Origin: an uncultured Clostridia bacterium
Lineage (GTDB): Bacteria > Bacillota > Clostridia > Oscillospirales > Ruminococcaceae
Direction of reading: 5' to 3'
Assembly (NCBI GenBank): GCA_947628655.1
Contig: CANRAS010000010.1
Span: 1 to 64,000 of the forward strand
DNA length: 64,000 nt
A program made the position numbers and the translations under genes. Positions 25,501 to 32,602 of this stretch are shown in pieces. Every line of letters starts with the position of its first letter. Within the stretch, counting starts at the first letter, position 1. The notes beneath the pieces were generated by a model. That model had not been told where the DNA came from. It ran no database searches and was given only the letters and a program-made list of their open reading frames with translations.

Positions 25501-25759
25501 CAACGCTGTCGGGCTTTTCGATTTCGATAACGCGCTTTACAACGTCGAGCGTCAGCGGTTCGATATAGATTTTATCCGCCATATGCTTGTCCGTCATAAT
25601 AGTCGCGGGGTTGGAGTTTATCAAAACCACCTCCAGACCCTCCTGTTTGAGCGCGCGGCAAGCCTGCGTTCCCGCATAGTCGAACTCCGCCGCCTGACCT
25701 ATCACTATAGGTCCTGAGCCTATTACGAGGACTTTCTTTATATCTTCTCTTAAAGGCAT
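22538..25759 (-). CDS. carB: carbamoyl-phosphate synthase large subunit
   Basis: A 1073-residue enzyme of normal length. It makes carbamoyl phosphate from bicarbonate, ammonia (tunnelled from CarA) and two ATP. It opens with KKVLVIGSGPIVIGQAAEF, and the second half repeats this as KKVIVFGSGPIRIGQGIEF near residue 555. Each half has an ATP-grasp domain (RPAFTLGGTGGG; RPSYVLGGQNM). The C-terminal domain (about 935-1073), with ATGGTASVL, is the allosteric MGS-like domain that usually senses UMP/IMP/ornithine. Ribosome site AAAGGACGG. In the operon it is separated from carA by a toxin-antitoxin pair. Confidence 0.96.
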   Translation of the reverse strand: MPLREDIKKVLVIGSGPIVIGQAAEFDYAGTQACRALKQEGLEVVLINSNPATIMTDKHMADKIYIEPLTLDVVKRVIEIEKPDSVVSNLGGQTALTLSMQLAESGFLAEHNVKLLGSNPETIHKAEDRQAFKDTMEEIGQPVIPSKVVENIDDAMAFAETIGYPVIVRPAFTLGGTGGGIANTRGELHEIATNGLRLSPITQILVEKCISGWKEIEFEVMRDRKGNVITVCSMENFDPVGVHTGDSIVVAPCVTLADKEYQMLRTAALDIIQALKVEGGCNCQFALKPDSFEYAVIEVNPRVSRSSALASKATGYPIAKVAARIAVGYSLDEIINQVTGKTYACFEPALDYLVVKFPRFPFDKFVYAKKTLGTQMKATGEIMAIAPSFEAGMMKAVRSIELKMDTLTKKEFTLLSDEEVRAKLADVDTDRAFCVFEALKRGISSDEIHEITKIDKWFIEKLNNLARLESDLASGELTQEKYDTAKKYCYLDSSIERISGQKLSERNIKRKLAVYKMVDTCAAEFSADTPYFYNTFDEENEAAEFIAQHPTDKKKVIVFGSGPIRIGQGIEFDYCSVHCVWTLREEGCEAVICNNNPETVSTDFDTGTRLYFDPLTREDVEALIATEKPYGCVVQFGGQTAISLTKHLTELGVRILGTQAADIDAAEDRELFDELLEKCNIPRPKGETVFTEEEALKAANDLGYPVLLRPSYVLGGQNMIIAHCDADVSEYMKIITATALENPVLIDKYMMGTEVEVDAICDGEDFVIPGIMEHVERAGIHSGDSISIYPCQNLSHHIKNVIVEYTEKLAKALHVIGLVNIQYVVYNHEVYVIEVNPRSSRTVPYISKVTGVPMVDLATKIILGKKLKDMGYKSGLYPESPYIAVKVPVFSFEKLHDVDNQLGPEMKSTGECLGIAKTFGDALFKGLTAAGYKFGLPNKGEKGGVIISVRDSDKNEVIEIASRFEELGFKIYATGGTASVLNRNMIAANHVYRIHEEKEPNVITLLESGEISYVVSTSETGRRPSLDSVRMRRKAVERSIVCLTAIDTANALLDCLESGRSINDVEMIDITKI

Positions 25760-25787
25760 GGTTTTTCCGTCCTTTCTTTTGGTTCGT

Positions 25788-26126
25788 TTATTTCACGAGT
25801 TCTTGAAGTTGTTCTATCAAGACAGGGATTTCGTCAAATACAATACCTGCGACCATTTCCCAATTGGTGTCCGCATAGTCGTGAACAAGCCTGTGGCGCA
25901 GTCCTGATATATTGTTCCATTTAATTTGCGGAGTTTTCTCCTTAAATTCCTTTGAAATACAATATGCCTGTTCGCCGATAAATTCCAAAATTTTAGAAAT
26001 TATCAACTGTATTTCTTCATAAATCAGAATATCTTCCTTGCGAATATTGTATTTTTTGACATACTGCACGAGTTTGTCGGCATATTCCGACATCTTTTCA
26101 ACTCTCTGCTCGTCGGTGTATCTCAC
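25788..26126 (-). CDS. hepT: HepT-like HEPN ribonuclease toxin
   Basis: A 112-residue all-helical protein of the HepT/DUF86 group. The HEPN active-site motif Rx4HxY is present as RHRLVHDY near residue 80. Such toxins cleave RNA, or are held inactive by AMP added to the motif tyrosine by the MntA partner. Its ATG overlaps the stop of the nucleotidyltransferase gene upstream (ATGA). It appears somewhat more AT-rich than carA and carB. Together the pair forms a HEPN/MNT toxin-antitoxin module inside the pyrimidine operon. Confidence 0.88.
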   Translation of the reverse strand: MRYTDEQRVEKMSEYADKLVQYVKKYNIRKEDILIYEEIQLIISKILEFIGEQAYCISKEFKEKTPQIKWNNISGLRHRLVHDYADTNWEMVAGIVFDEIPVLIEQLQELVK

Positions 26127-26425
26127 GCTACTTTCACCCTGTCTTTCATAACGTTGTGATAAAACGGTGTGTCTAACTTTAATTCTCTAATCTCGTAAGC
26201 GTCAACATCGCGGTTTAGGGCAACGCTCATTTCATAGCCAAATCCGAGCGTGTCAAAAAGTTCAAAGCCCTCTCCGCCTACGATAAGAAAATCAACGTCG
26301 CTGTCGCAGTCCGCCTCGCCTCTTGCGTACGAGCCGAAAAGATACACCTCGCTTATTTTATATTTCTCGGCAAACGGTTTCACCGCTTGGCGAATGTCGT
26401 CCAGCGTCAATACATTTTCAGCCAT
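26123..26425 (-). CDS. mntA: MntA-like nucleotidyltransferase antitoxin
   Basis: A 100-residue minimal nucleotidyltransferase. The signature GSx10DxD is intact: GSYARGEADCDSDVDFLIV (about residues 31-49). In known HEPN/MNT modules the MNT protein AMPylates the toxin tyrosine and so neutralises it. The ATG follows GAGGAG. The gene lies 31 bases after carA and overlaps hepT by four bases. With antitoxin first and toxin second, transcribed as part of the pyr operon, expression of the module should follow pyrimidine status. Confidence 0.88.
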   Translation of the reverse strand: MAENVLTLDDIRQAVKPFAEKYKISEVYLFGSYARGEADCDSDVDFLIVGGEGFELFDTLGFGYEMSVALNRDVDAYEIRELKLDTPFYHNVMKDRVKVA

Positions 26426-26455
26426 AACACCATCTCCTCAAAGCGAAAATTTTTG

Positions 26456-27547
26456 TTATTTTCCCCCGCCCATCATTTTAATAAACTCGTCGAACAGATA
26501 AGAAGTATCGTGCGGACCGCCGCAGGCTTCGGGGTGGAACTGCACCGTGAACGCGGGCGCGTTCTTGTAGCGAACGCCCTCGCAGGTGCCGTCGTTGCCG
26601 TTTATGTGAGAAACCTCGCCGACGTCGGTCGGGATACTGCCGCCTACGACCGCGTAGCCGTGGTTCTGCGACGTGATAAACGTTCTGTCAAGCGCGATGT
26701 CGCGCACGGGCTGATTGCCGCCGCGGTGTCCGTACTTCAGCTTTTCCGTTTTCGCGCCGTTCGCTAAAGCTAAAAGCTGATGTCCCAGACAAATGCCGAA
26801 TGTCGGAATTTGCTCCGCGATAAGTTCGCGCAGGGTGTTTATCGAAATCGTGTTTTCGGCGGGGTCGCCCGGTCCGTTTGAAAGCATAATGCCGTCGGGA
26901 TTTTGCGCCGTTATTTCCTTTGCCGACGCGTTGTAGGGCATTACCGTGACATTGCACCCGCGCTTTACAAGTTCCCGCCTTATGTTGAATTTATAGCCGT
27001 AGTCCATAAGCACGACGTTATATTTCGCGTTTTCGGCGGGGAAATATTCCTTTTCCTTTACGGAAACCTTTGACACGACTTCCCCGACTTTATATGCGCG
27101 GATTTTCTCCAGAACCTCGTTTTTGTCGTATTCGCCGCTTATTATCGCGCCGTTCATAACGCCGCTTTCGCGGATTATTCTCGTAAGTCTGCGCGTGTCG
27201 ATGTCGTAAATCCCGACGATATTCAGCTTTTTAAGGTATGTATCAATATCCCCCGCACAGCGGAAATTTGACGGCTGTTCGCACCATTCGCGCACGATAT
27301 AGCCCGCCGCCGCAATTCCTCGGCTTTCGGGGTCAATTTCGTTTACGCCGTAATTCCCGATAAGCGGGAACGTCTGCGTTATTATCTGCCCGCAGTACGA
27401 AGGGTCGGTGAGGGTTTCCTGATAGCCCGTCATCGCGGTTGTAAAGACAATCTCGCCCGCCGTGTTGCCCTCCGCGCCGAAACCGCGCCCCTCGAACACG
27501 GTGCCGTCCGCCAAAATAAGGGAGGCTTTTCTTTTGTTATCGCTCAT
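26456..27547 (-). CDS. carA: carbamoyl-phosphate synthase small subunit
   Basis: A 363-residue glutamine amidotransferase subunit that feeds ammonia to CarB. The N-terminal domain begins KASLILADGTVFEGRGFGA and contains TGYQETLTDPSY. The class-I GATase domain has the nucleophile in FGICLGHQLLALA, SNGPGDP, and the His/Glu pair in QFHPEACGGPHDT. Length is normal. It lies between pyrF (46-base gap) and mntA-hepT. Confidence 0.95.
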   Translation of the reverse strand: MSDNKRKASLILADGTVFEGRGFGAEGNTAGEIVFTTAMTGYQETLTDPSYCGQIITQTFPLIGNYGVNEIDPESRGIAAAGYIVREWCEQPSNFRCAGDIDTYLKKLNIVGIYDIDTRRLTRIIRESGVMNGAIISGEYDKNEVLEKIRAYKVGEVVSKVSVKEKEYFPAENAKYNVVLMDYGYKFNIRRELVKRGCNVTVMPYNASAKEITAQNPDGIMLSNGPGDPAENTISINTLRELIAEQIPTFGICLGHQLLALANGAKTEKLKYGHRGGNQPVRDIALDRTFITSQNHGYAVVGGSIPTDVGEVSHINGNDGTCEGVRYKNAPAFTVQFHPEACGGPHDTSYLFDEFIKMMGGGK

Positions 27548-27593
27548 TGCACTTAAACTCCATTACTATATTTAAGAAAATCAGTTCCCGTCT

Positions 27594-28523
27594 TTATAGG
27601 GAAATCGTCCCTACCGCGTTCATTATTTCCTCGCGCATACGGACAGCCTCTTGTCTTGCGGCGGCGGCGAATTCCCGCTCGTCACAGCGCTGTTTTTGAT
27701 AAGCGCACATTATCCCGCGCGAACTGTTCACAATTCCGCCCAAACCGTTCTTGTCAAACGCCGCGGCAATGTCGGCGGCAGACGCGCCCTGCGCTCCGTA
27801 ACCGGGGATAAGGAAAAACGTGTGCGGCAAGAGTTCGCGCAGGCGCTTTATCTGTTCGGGATAAGTCGCGCCCGCGACTATTCCTGCGCCGCTGTAGCCG
27901 TAAACGCCCATAAGTTCCTTGCCCCATTCCTCGCTCATTTTTCCCATAATCTCGTAAATCGGTACGCCGTCTATCTTCTTGTCCTGCAATTCTCCGCTTG
28001 ACGGGTTGGACGTTTTCGCCAGCACGAAAATACCCTTGTCGTTCTCCTTGCAGACGTTTAAAAGCGGTTTTATGCCGTCGCTGCCAAGATAGCCGTTTAC
28101 GGTCAGCGCGTCGCCCAAAAACGGCTCGTATTCTGTACTGCCGACTTTCACTTTGCCTAAGTGTGCGTTCGCGTATGCCTCCATCGTCGTGCCGATGTCG
28201 TTGCGCTTGCCGTCCGTTATGACGTACATTCCCTTACTTCTCGCGTATTCCTGCGTTTTGTAGAGGGTTTTCATACCGTCGTAGCCGTACATCTCGTAAT
28301 ACGCCGCCTGCGGCTTTACCGCGGGAACGACGTCGCACAATGCGTCGATAAGTTCCTTGTTGAATTTCAGCAGAGCCTTTGCCGCGCCCTTGAGCGTTTC
28401 GCCGTACTTTTCAAAGCATTTGCGCTTGATGTATTCGGGAACGTAATCGAGTTTCGGGTCAAGTCCCGCGACCGTCGGGTTCTGCATCTGCGCAATTTTC
28501 TCAATAAGTCTGTCAAGTGCCAT
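27594..28523 (-). CDS. pyrF: orotidine 5'-phosphate decarboxylase (type 2)
   Basis: A 309-residue decarboxylase that makes UMP from OMP. The longer type-2 form is shown by length and by the N-terminal NPTVAGLDPKLDYVP. The catalytic Lys-Asp array is in ITDGKRNDIGTT (about residues 107-118), and LIPGYGAQGA is the phosphate-binding loop. Ribosome site AAAGGAG before the ATG at 28523. It is separated from pyrC by two decayed 92-bp repeats. Confidence 0.94.
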   Translation of the reverse strand: MALDRLIEKIAQMQNPTVAGLDPKLDYVPEYIKRKCFEKYGETLKGAAKALLKFNKELIDALCDVVPAVKPQAAYYEMYGYDGMKTLYKTQEYARSKGMYVITDGKRNDIGTTMEAYANAHLGKVKVGSTEYEPFLGDALTVNGYLGSDGIKPLLNVCKENDKGIFVLAKTSNPSSGELQDKKIDGVPIYEIMGKMSEEWGKELMGVYGYSGAGIVAGATYPEQIKRLRELLPHTFFLIPGYGAQGASAADIAAAFDKNGLGGIVNSSRGIMCAYQKQRCDEREFAAAARQEAVRMREEIMNAVGTISL

Positions 28524-28560
28524 TATAATCTCCTTTATTTCACATAAAATTTATTTGCCG

Positions 28561-28745
28561 TTGTAAACGTTATCCATTAAGCGCGTGCGCGGTTTTACCC
28601 GTTCGCGCCCGCTCGTGTCAAGTCGCGGACATTCCCCGCGCCGTTGGTTGCCTTGTAAACGTTATTCGTTAAGCGTGTGCGCGGTTTCGCCCGTCCGCGC
28701 CCGTTCGGGTCAAGTCGCGGACATTCCCCGCGCCGTTATTCGTCC
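28561..28745 (-). repeat. 92-bp tandem duplication of pyrC tail and spacer
   Basis: TTGTAAACG occurs at 28561, 28653 and 28746, the last one inside the final codons of pyrC. The 92-93 bases between these points match closely, including GTCAAGTCGCGGACATTCC and CCCGCGCCGTT. The pyrC 3' end plus spacer has therefore been copied twice into the pyrC-pyrF gap. Confidence 0.85.
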
Positions 28746-30025
28746 TTGTAAACGATATTCCCGTCCAAAATCGTAAGTTTAACGCGCCCTTTGAGCGTCA
28801 TTCCCTTAAAACAGGTGTTGTGCGATTTCGAGTGAAGTTTTTCGGGATCGACCGTCCACTCCTCGTTCGGGTCGAACACCGCTATATCCGCGACAGCGCC
28901 CGCGCCCAGACCACCGCCCGCGATATTCAGTATCTTCCGCGGATTTAAACACATCAGCCTTACTATCTGCCTTAGACTTAGCCGTCCCGTGTGGTAAAGC
29001 TGCGTCAGCGTTACGGCAAGCGAAGTTTCAAGTCCGACAACGCCGTTCGGCGCTTTCTCGAAATCCGCTTTTTCTTCGGCGGTATGCGGAGCGTGGTCGG
29101 TGACTATGCAGTCTATCGTGCCGTCGCAGACCGCCTGCGTTACCGCCGCAACGTCGTCCTCCGTGCGCAGAGGCGGGTTCATACGATAATCAGCGTCGCG
29201 CGAACGAAGTTTTTCATCGGTAAGCGTGAAGTAATGCGGGCAGGTTTCGGACGTTACCATTGTGCCGTGCCGCGCGCCCATACGCACGAGTTTTACGCTT
29301 GTCGCCGTGGAAACGTGCGCTATGTGAATAGGCATTTCCAAATCACAAGCCATAACTATCTCGCGGGCAGTCTGGGTATCCTCGCTTAATCTGTGCATAC
29401 CCGCAACGCCGAGTTCCTTTGATACTTTCCCGCTGTTGATTATCCCGCCCGCGATAATGTCGGGGTCCTCGCAATGTGAGATAACTCGAAGTCCCGCGTA
29501 ATGCGCCTTTACCATTGCCCGCGCCATTAACCGCGCGTTCCGCACGGGTTTTCCGTCGTCGGACACGGCTACGCAGCCCGCGTTTTTCAGTTCGATAAAA
29601 TCGCAGAGTTCCTCGCCGTTCAAACCCTTTGTAATGCACCCTATAGGATAAACCTTTGCTTTCGCTTTCCTTGCCTTTTTCAGAATATAACGCACGGTTT
29701 CGGCGTTATCCACGGGCGGGACTGTGTTCGGCATACACGCGACTGCCGTTACTCCGCCTGCCGCCGCCGCCTCACAGCCCGTCAGAATATCCTCCTTGCG
29801 GGTTTGTCCGGGATCGCGCAGGTGAACGTGCATATCGCAAATTCCGGGGATAATAACGCGCCCCGTGCAGTCTATGACGTTCTCCACATCGTCTTGTATA
29901 TCCATAGCGCGTTTTACTATCTTCCCGTTGCTTATTAAAATATCCGAAGTTCCCTCAAAGTCGTTTAAAGGGTCAACGACATAACCGTTTCTGAGCAAAA
30001 TATCCACTCTCTTAAATCCTCCCAT
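28736..30025 (-). CDS. pyrC: dihydroorotase
   Basis: A 429-residue zinc amidohydrolase that closes carbamoyl-aspartate to dihydroorotate, class I type. Metal ligands: DMHVHLRDPGQ (about residues 64-74), the bridging position near SDDGKPV, HCEDPD, HIAHVST and TDHAPH. Length and order are normal for the family. The start overlaps the pyrR stop region by 14 bases. The 3' end has been partially duplicated downstream. Confidence 0.95.
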   Translation of the reverse strand: MGGFKRVDILLRNGYVVDPLNDFEGTSDILISNGKIVKRAMDIQDDVENVIDCTGRVIIPGICDMHVHLRDPGQTRKEDILTGCEAAAAGGVTAVACMPNTVPPVDNAETVRYILKKARKAKAKVYPIGCITKGLNGEELCDFIELKNAGCVAVSDDGKPVRNARLMARAMVKAHYAGLRVISHCEDPDIIAGGIINSGKVSKELGVAGMHRLSEDTQTAREIVMACDLEMPIHIAHVSTATSVKLVRMGARHGTMVTSETCPHYFTLTDEKLRSRDADYRMNPPLRTEDDVAAVTQAVCDGTIDCIVTDHAPHTAEEKADFEKAPNGVVGLETSLAVTLTQLYHTGRLSLRQIVRLMCLNPRKILNIAGGGLGAGAVADIAVFDPNEEWTVDPEKLHSKSHNTCFKGMTLKGRVKLTILDGNIVYKDE

Positions 30026-30557
30026 TCTCTCCGACTATAACCACTTTGTCGCAGCCGTCTATTTCCTTTACCATAACGCGGACGCGCTCGCTGCTTGAAG
30101 TCGGGAGGTTTTTCCCGATATAGTCCGCGCGGATCGGCAGTTCCCTATGACCTCTGTCTATAAGCGCGGCAAGCTGGATATTCTTCGGTCGTCCGCGCGC
30201 CATAAGTCCGTCTATCGCGGCGCGGGCGGTTCTCCCCGTGAACAGAACGTCGTCGATTATCACAACGCGCTTTCCGCTTATATCGAACGCTATGTCCGTA
30301 CTGTCGGCTACCTGCCTGCGTTCGTCGTCGCGAAACGGCGTTATGTCAAGCAGTCCCGTGGGTATCTCTCTGCCCTCGTTTTCGGAAATCTTCGACGCTA
30401 TGCGCTTTGCAAGCACCGCTCCGCGCGAATACAGCCCGACAAGGCACAGCCCGTCCGAACCCTTGTTGCGCTCTATTATCTCGAATGAAATGCGCGTTAT
30501 CGCCCGTGCGACCGCTTTTTCATCGAGAATTTCCGCTTTTATAGGAAAATCGTCCAT
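30012..30557 (-). CDS. pyrR: PyrR bifunctional attenuation regulator / UPRTase
   Basis: A 181-residue protein. The PRPP-binding loop is VVIIDDVLFTGRTARAA (about residues 93-109), and LVGLYSRGAVLAKR follows the N-terminal helix. PyrR binds pyr mRNA when UMP is high and favours termination; it also has uracil phosphoribosyltransferase activity. It is the first gene of the operon, about 160 bases downstream of a leader that has the expected three alternative hairpins, so autoregulation is likely. Confidence 0.94.
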   Translation of the reverse strand: MDDFPIKAEILDEKAVARAITRISFEIIERNKGSDGLCLVGLYSRGAVLAKRIASKISENEGREIPTGLLDITPFRDDERRQVADSTDIAFDISGKRVVIIDDVLFTGRTARAAIDGLMARGRPKNIQLAALIDRGHRELPIRADYIGKNLPTSSSERVRVMVKEIDGCDKVVIVGENGRI

Positions 30558-30574
30558 AAAGATCCCCTTCTAGA

Positions 30575-30714
30575 AACTAGAGATTTAGAGGTTAGAGGTT
30601 AGAGGGCGTGAATGCGCTTGCGCACTTCCCGTAACGCTTTATAGTTTCTGATTTCGTGTTTCTTTTATTCTAAATAAGTCTTACTTCTTAACATCTTACC
30701 TCTTGCGCCTTGTG
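30575..30714. repeat. heptamer repeats between pyr leader and pyrR
   Basis: Period-7 units (GTTAGAG, TTACTTC, TAACATC) fill the space between the leader terminator and the pyrR ribosome site. Confidence 0.6.
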
Positions 30715-30744
30715 AAAAAAGTCGCTTTACCAATGTAAAGCGAC
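30715..30744 (-). terminator. pyr leader terminator
   Basis: On the minus strand GTCGCTTTAC-ATTG-GTAAAGCGAC followed by TTTTTT. Confidence 0.88.
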
Positions 30745-30883
30745 CACAGTGTACGACTATTCGGCGAGCAGGGTATTCCTCTCGCTTACGTTATTTCGCA
30801 AACCTTGTCGGCGTCCCGCGCCGACTTAAAAGCCGCAATGCTTGAATGCAATACTCCCGTTTTTGCGGGATAATCAAGTATCT
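30715..30883 (-). promoter_or_regulatory. pyr operon attenuator leader (PyrR-responsive, predicted)
   Basis: A leader RNA of about 170 nt between a consensus promoter and an intrinsic terminator, just before pyrR. In order it has a CCCG/CGGG hairpin, a strong GTCGGCG/CGCCGAC hairpin, and a hairpin GCGAG...CTCGC (30764-30785) whose 5' arm and loop read GCGAGAGGAA, reminiscent of the purine-rich PyrR binding loop. Next is the terminator. GTAAGCGA (plus coordinates 30782-30789) can pair instead with TCGCTTTAC of the terminator 5' arm, with one bulge. This gives the mutually exclusive anti-antiterminator, antiterminator and terminator expected for pyr attenuation. The published binding-loop consensus is matched only in part. 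Confidence 0.65.
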
Positions 30884-30889
30884 TTGTAT

Positions 30890-30918
30890 ATTATACTCCT
30901 TTTGCGGGTGTTTGTCAA
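30890..30918 (-). promoter_or_regulatory. pyr operon promoter
   Basis: Minus strand TTGACA (30913-30918), 17-base spacer, TATAAT (30890-30895). Confidence 0.88.
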
Positions 30919-31067
30919 GGGGAAATCTCAGGCGGGAAGTTCAATGAAATGCGCTTTCGCGGCGGGCGGGAGAAAAATCAGCGGAATGCACAAACAGGAG
31001 CGGGGGAATTTACAGTCTATAGTGCAAATTTAATAGCGCGGGCGTTTTAAAGCGCTGTAGTTTCTAG

Positions 31068-31096
31068 TTGACAACCATAGTGAATTATGATATAAT
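31068..31096 (+). promoter_or_regulatory. sigma-A promoter for lipoprotein gene
   Basis: TTGACA at 31068-31073, 17-base spacer, TATAAT at 31091-31096; the ATG follows 37 bases later. Confidence 0.85.
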
Positions 31097-31132
31097 AATA
31101 GAGTAAATTTAAATTCCAAAGGGGCTGATAAT

Positions 31133-32155
31133 ATGAAAAAATACGGAATTATCGCGGTCGCGCTGGCTGTTTTGCTCTGCGGGTGTTCGGGCAATGACGC
31201 GTCCTCGCAGAGCAGTTCTTCGGCGTCGTCGGAGCAGTCGGCGGTTTCATCGGCGGAAAGCAGTACAACTTCCGCAGAAAGCACGTCGTATTCGACAAGC
31301 AGTACGGCGAGTTCGCAGTCTACAGTATCCTCGGCTGAGAGCAGTACCCCACAAAGCGACGGTTCGACTTTCCTTACGGGACTTGCGGGCGACAGGATTT
31401 TAAGCAGAGAAATCACGACCGTGTTCACGACGGACGGAAACGACTGCCCGCCCGAAGAACTTACCGAAGATAACTTTACGGCGGTGCTTTGCAGCGGGTT
31501 TACCTATGTCGCGGAGCAGTCGGGTATGTCGCGCAACAGCATTGACAACGCCGATGTTTACGACAGCGGAACTATGGCGTTTACTGATATGACCGCCGTT
31601 CCGACGAAAGATTTTGTTCGCGTTGACGTCGGCGGTACAATATGCGGAATGACCTTAACGCAAGCCGAAGTGAATTTCGCGCGGGGTTCCGATACGGAAG
31701 TGTTTACGCTAAGCGACGGTTCAACGAAAACAGGAGCGGAACTCGGACTTCCCGAAATATATTTCGCAGGTTCGACCGCAAAGTTCGAGGGCGAGTTTGA
31801 AATGGACGGCTACATCTGCAAGGGCGTGGAAAACACCTACAACATCGGCGAGGGCGATATAATGTTCGTTCCGTGCGACGGCGAGGCGAATTTCCCCGTT
31901 ATGTCCTACAGATTAAGCGGTGACGACGGTTTTTATCATACATCGCAGGTATATTCGCTCAACGGGCTTACATGGCAAAACGAGTTTGGGTATATTGCGC
32001 TCGGCAATGTAAACACGACCGACGCTGACGTTTCGGGACTTCCCGACGACGGCTCGTTTGTAAAGGCGCACGTTACCGCAGACGGCTTGACCTTGAACTG
32101 CGGGCTGAATTTTGTGTCCACGGTTTCGGCGGATTTGGCGGAAATAAGCTACTAG
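31133..32155 (+). CDS. Ser-rich linker lipoprotein, function unknown
   Basis: A 340-residue exported lipoprotein. The signal peptide MKKYGIIAVALAVLL ends in a lipobox with the acceptor Cys at residue 18 (LCGC). Residues 22-80 are a disordered linker rich in Ser, Ala and Thr. The remaining domain of about 250 residues shows beta-type strings (DGSTKTGAELGLPEIYF; KFEGEFEMDGYICKG) and two or three Cys, but I recognise no family. It has its own strong promoter and an AAAGGGG ribosome site. It would be modified by the Lgt encoded at 8331. Confidence 0.8.
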   Translation: MKKYGIIAVALAVLLCGCSGNDASSQSSSSASSEQSAVSSAESSTTSAESTSYSTSSTASSQSTVSSAESSTPQSDGSTFLTGLAGDRILSREITTVFTTDGNDCPPEELTEDNFTAVLCSGFTYVAEQSGMSRNSIDNADVYDSGTMAFTDMTAVPTKDFVRVDVGGTICGMTLTQAEVNFARGSDTEVFTLSDGSTKTGAELGLPEIYFAGSTAKFEGEFEMDGYICKGVENTYNIGEGDIMFVPCDGEANFPVMSYRLSGDDGFYHTSQVYSLNGLTWQNEFGYIALGNVNTTDADVSGLPDDGSFVKAHVTADGLTLNCGLNFVSTVSADLAEISY

Positions 32156-32290
32156 TAGCTAGAGAATAGTAGTTAGTTGCTAGTTATTTAGGTCATAGCG
32201 TTGACCGACTAGGGGTAAGATGTAAGAGGTAAGAGGCTAGAGGCTAGAATGTGGCGTAGCAGCCGTAACCGACCCCGCCGTAGGCTGTGA

Positions 32291-32366
32291 AAGTTTCGCC
32301 AGCCTTTTCAAAGGCTGCGGGAGTCCAGAGGGCAGAGCCCTCTGGTCGCCGCGAAGCGGCGAAACC
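32291..32366. repeat. three-hairpin module, copy 2
   Basis: Hairpins CAGCC-TTTTCAAA-GGCTG, CCAGAGGGC-AGA-GCCCTCTGG and CGCCGC-GAA-GCGGCG in a row. Copy 1 at 3395-3470 has different but still paired arms. Confidence 0.7.
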
Positions 32367-32519
32367 AACAGCCGCCGAAAGGCGGCTGTCATCACTTACG
32401 AGGTGCAGCTTTTCCCGCGACTGACCGAATTTCCCCCGTAAGGGGGAAAGAGGGAAAGGCGCGAGGAAAAGCTGCCAAGGGCGCGTTGGGGTTCGGCATA
32501 TGGGGACAGCAGGCGCGTT

Positions 32520-32602
32520 ACGGTTTGCCGTCGTTTGGCGTAGCCAAACGCCCGCCGACAGGCGGGGAAATTCGCGACAGCGAATTTCAGACGGCAAACC
32601 GT
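32520..32602. repeat. cloverleaf repeat C1
   Basis: Outer stem ACGGTTTGCCGT/ACGGCAAACCGT encloses three hairpins: CGTTTGGC-GTA-GCCAAACG, CCCGCC-GACA-GGCGGG and AAATTCGC-GACA-GCGAATTT. Confidence 0.75.

Noticed and set aside
30745..30883. pyr leader as 6S RNA, SRP RNA or T-box
   Set aside because: No AGGGTGG T-box, no GGAAG SRP loop, no long internally bulged 6S-type duplex; the position before pyrR and the alternative pairings fit attenuation better.
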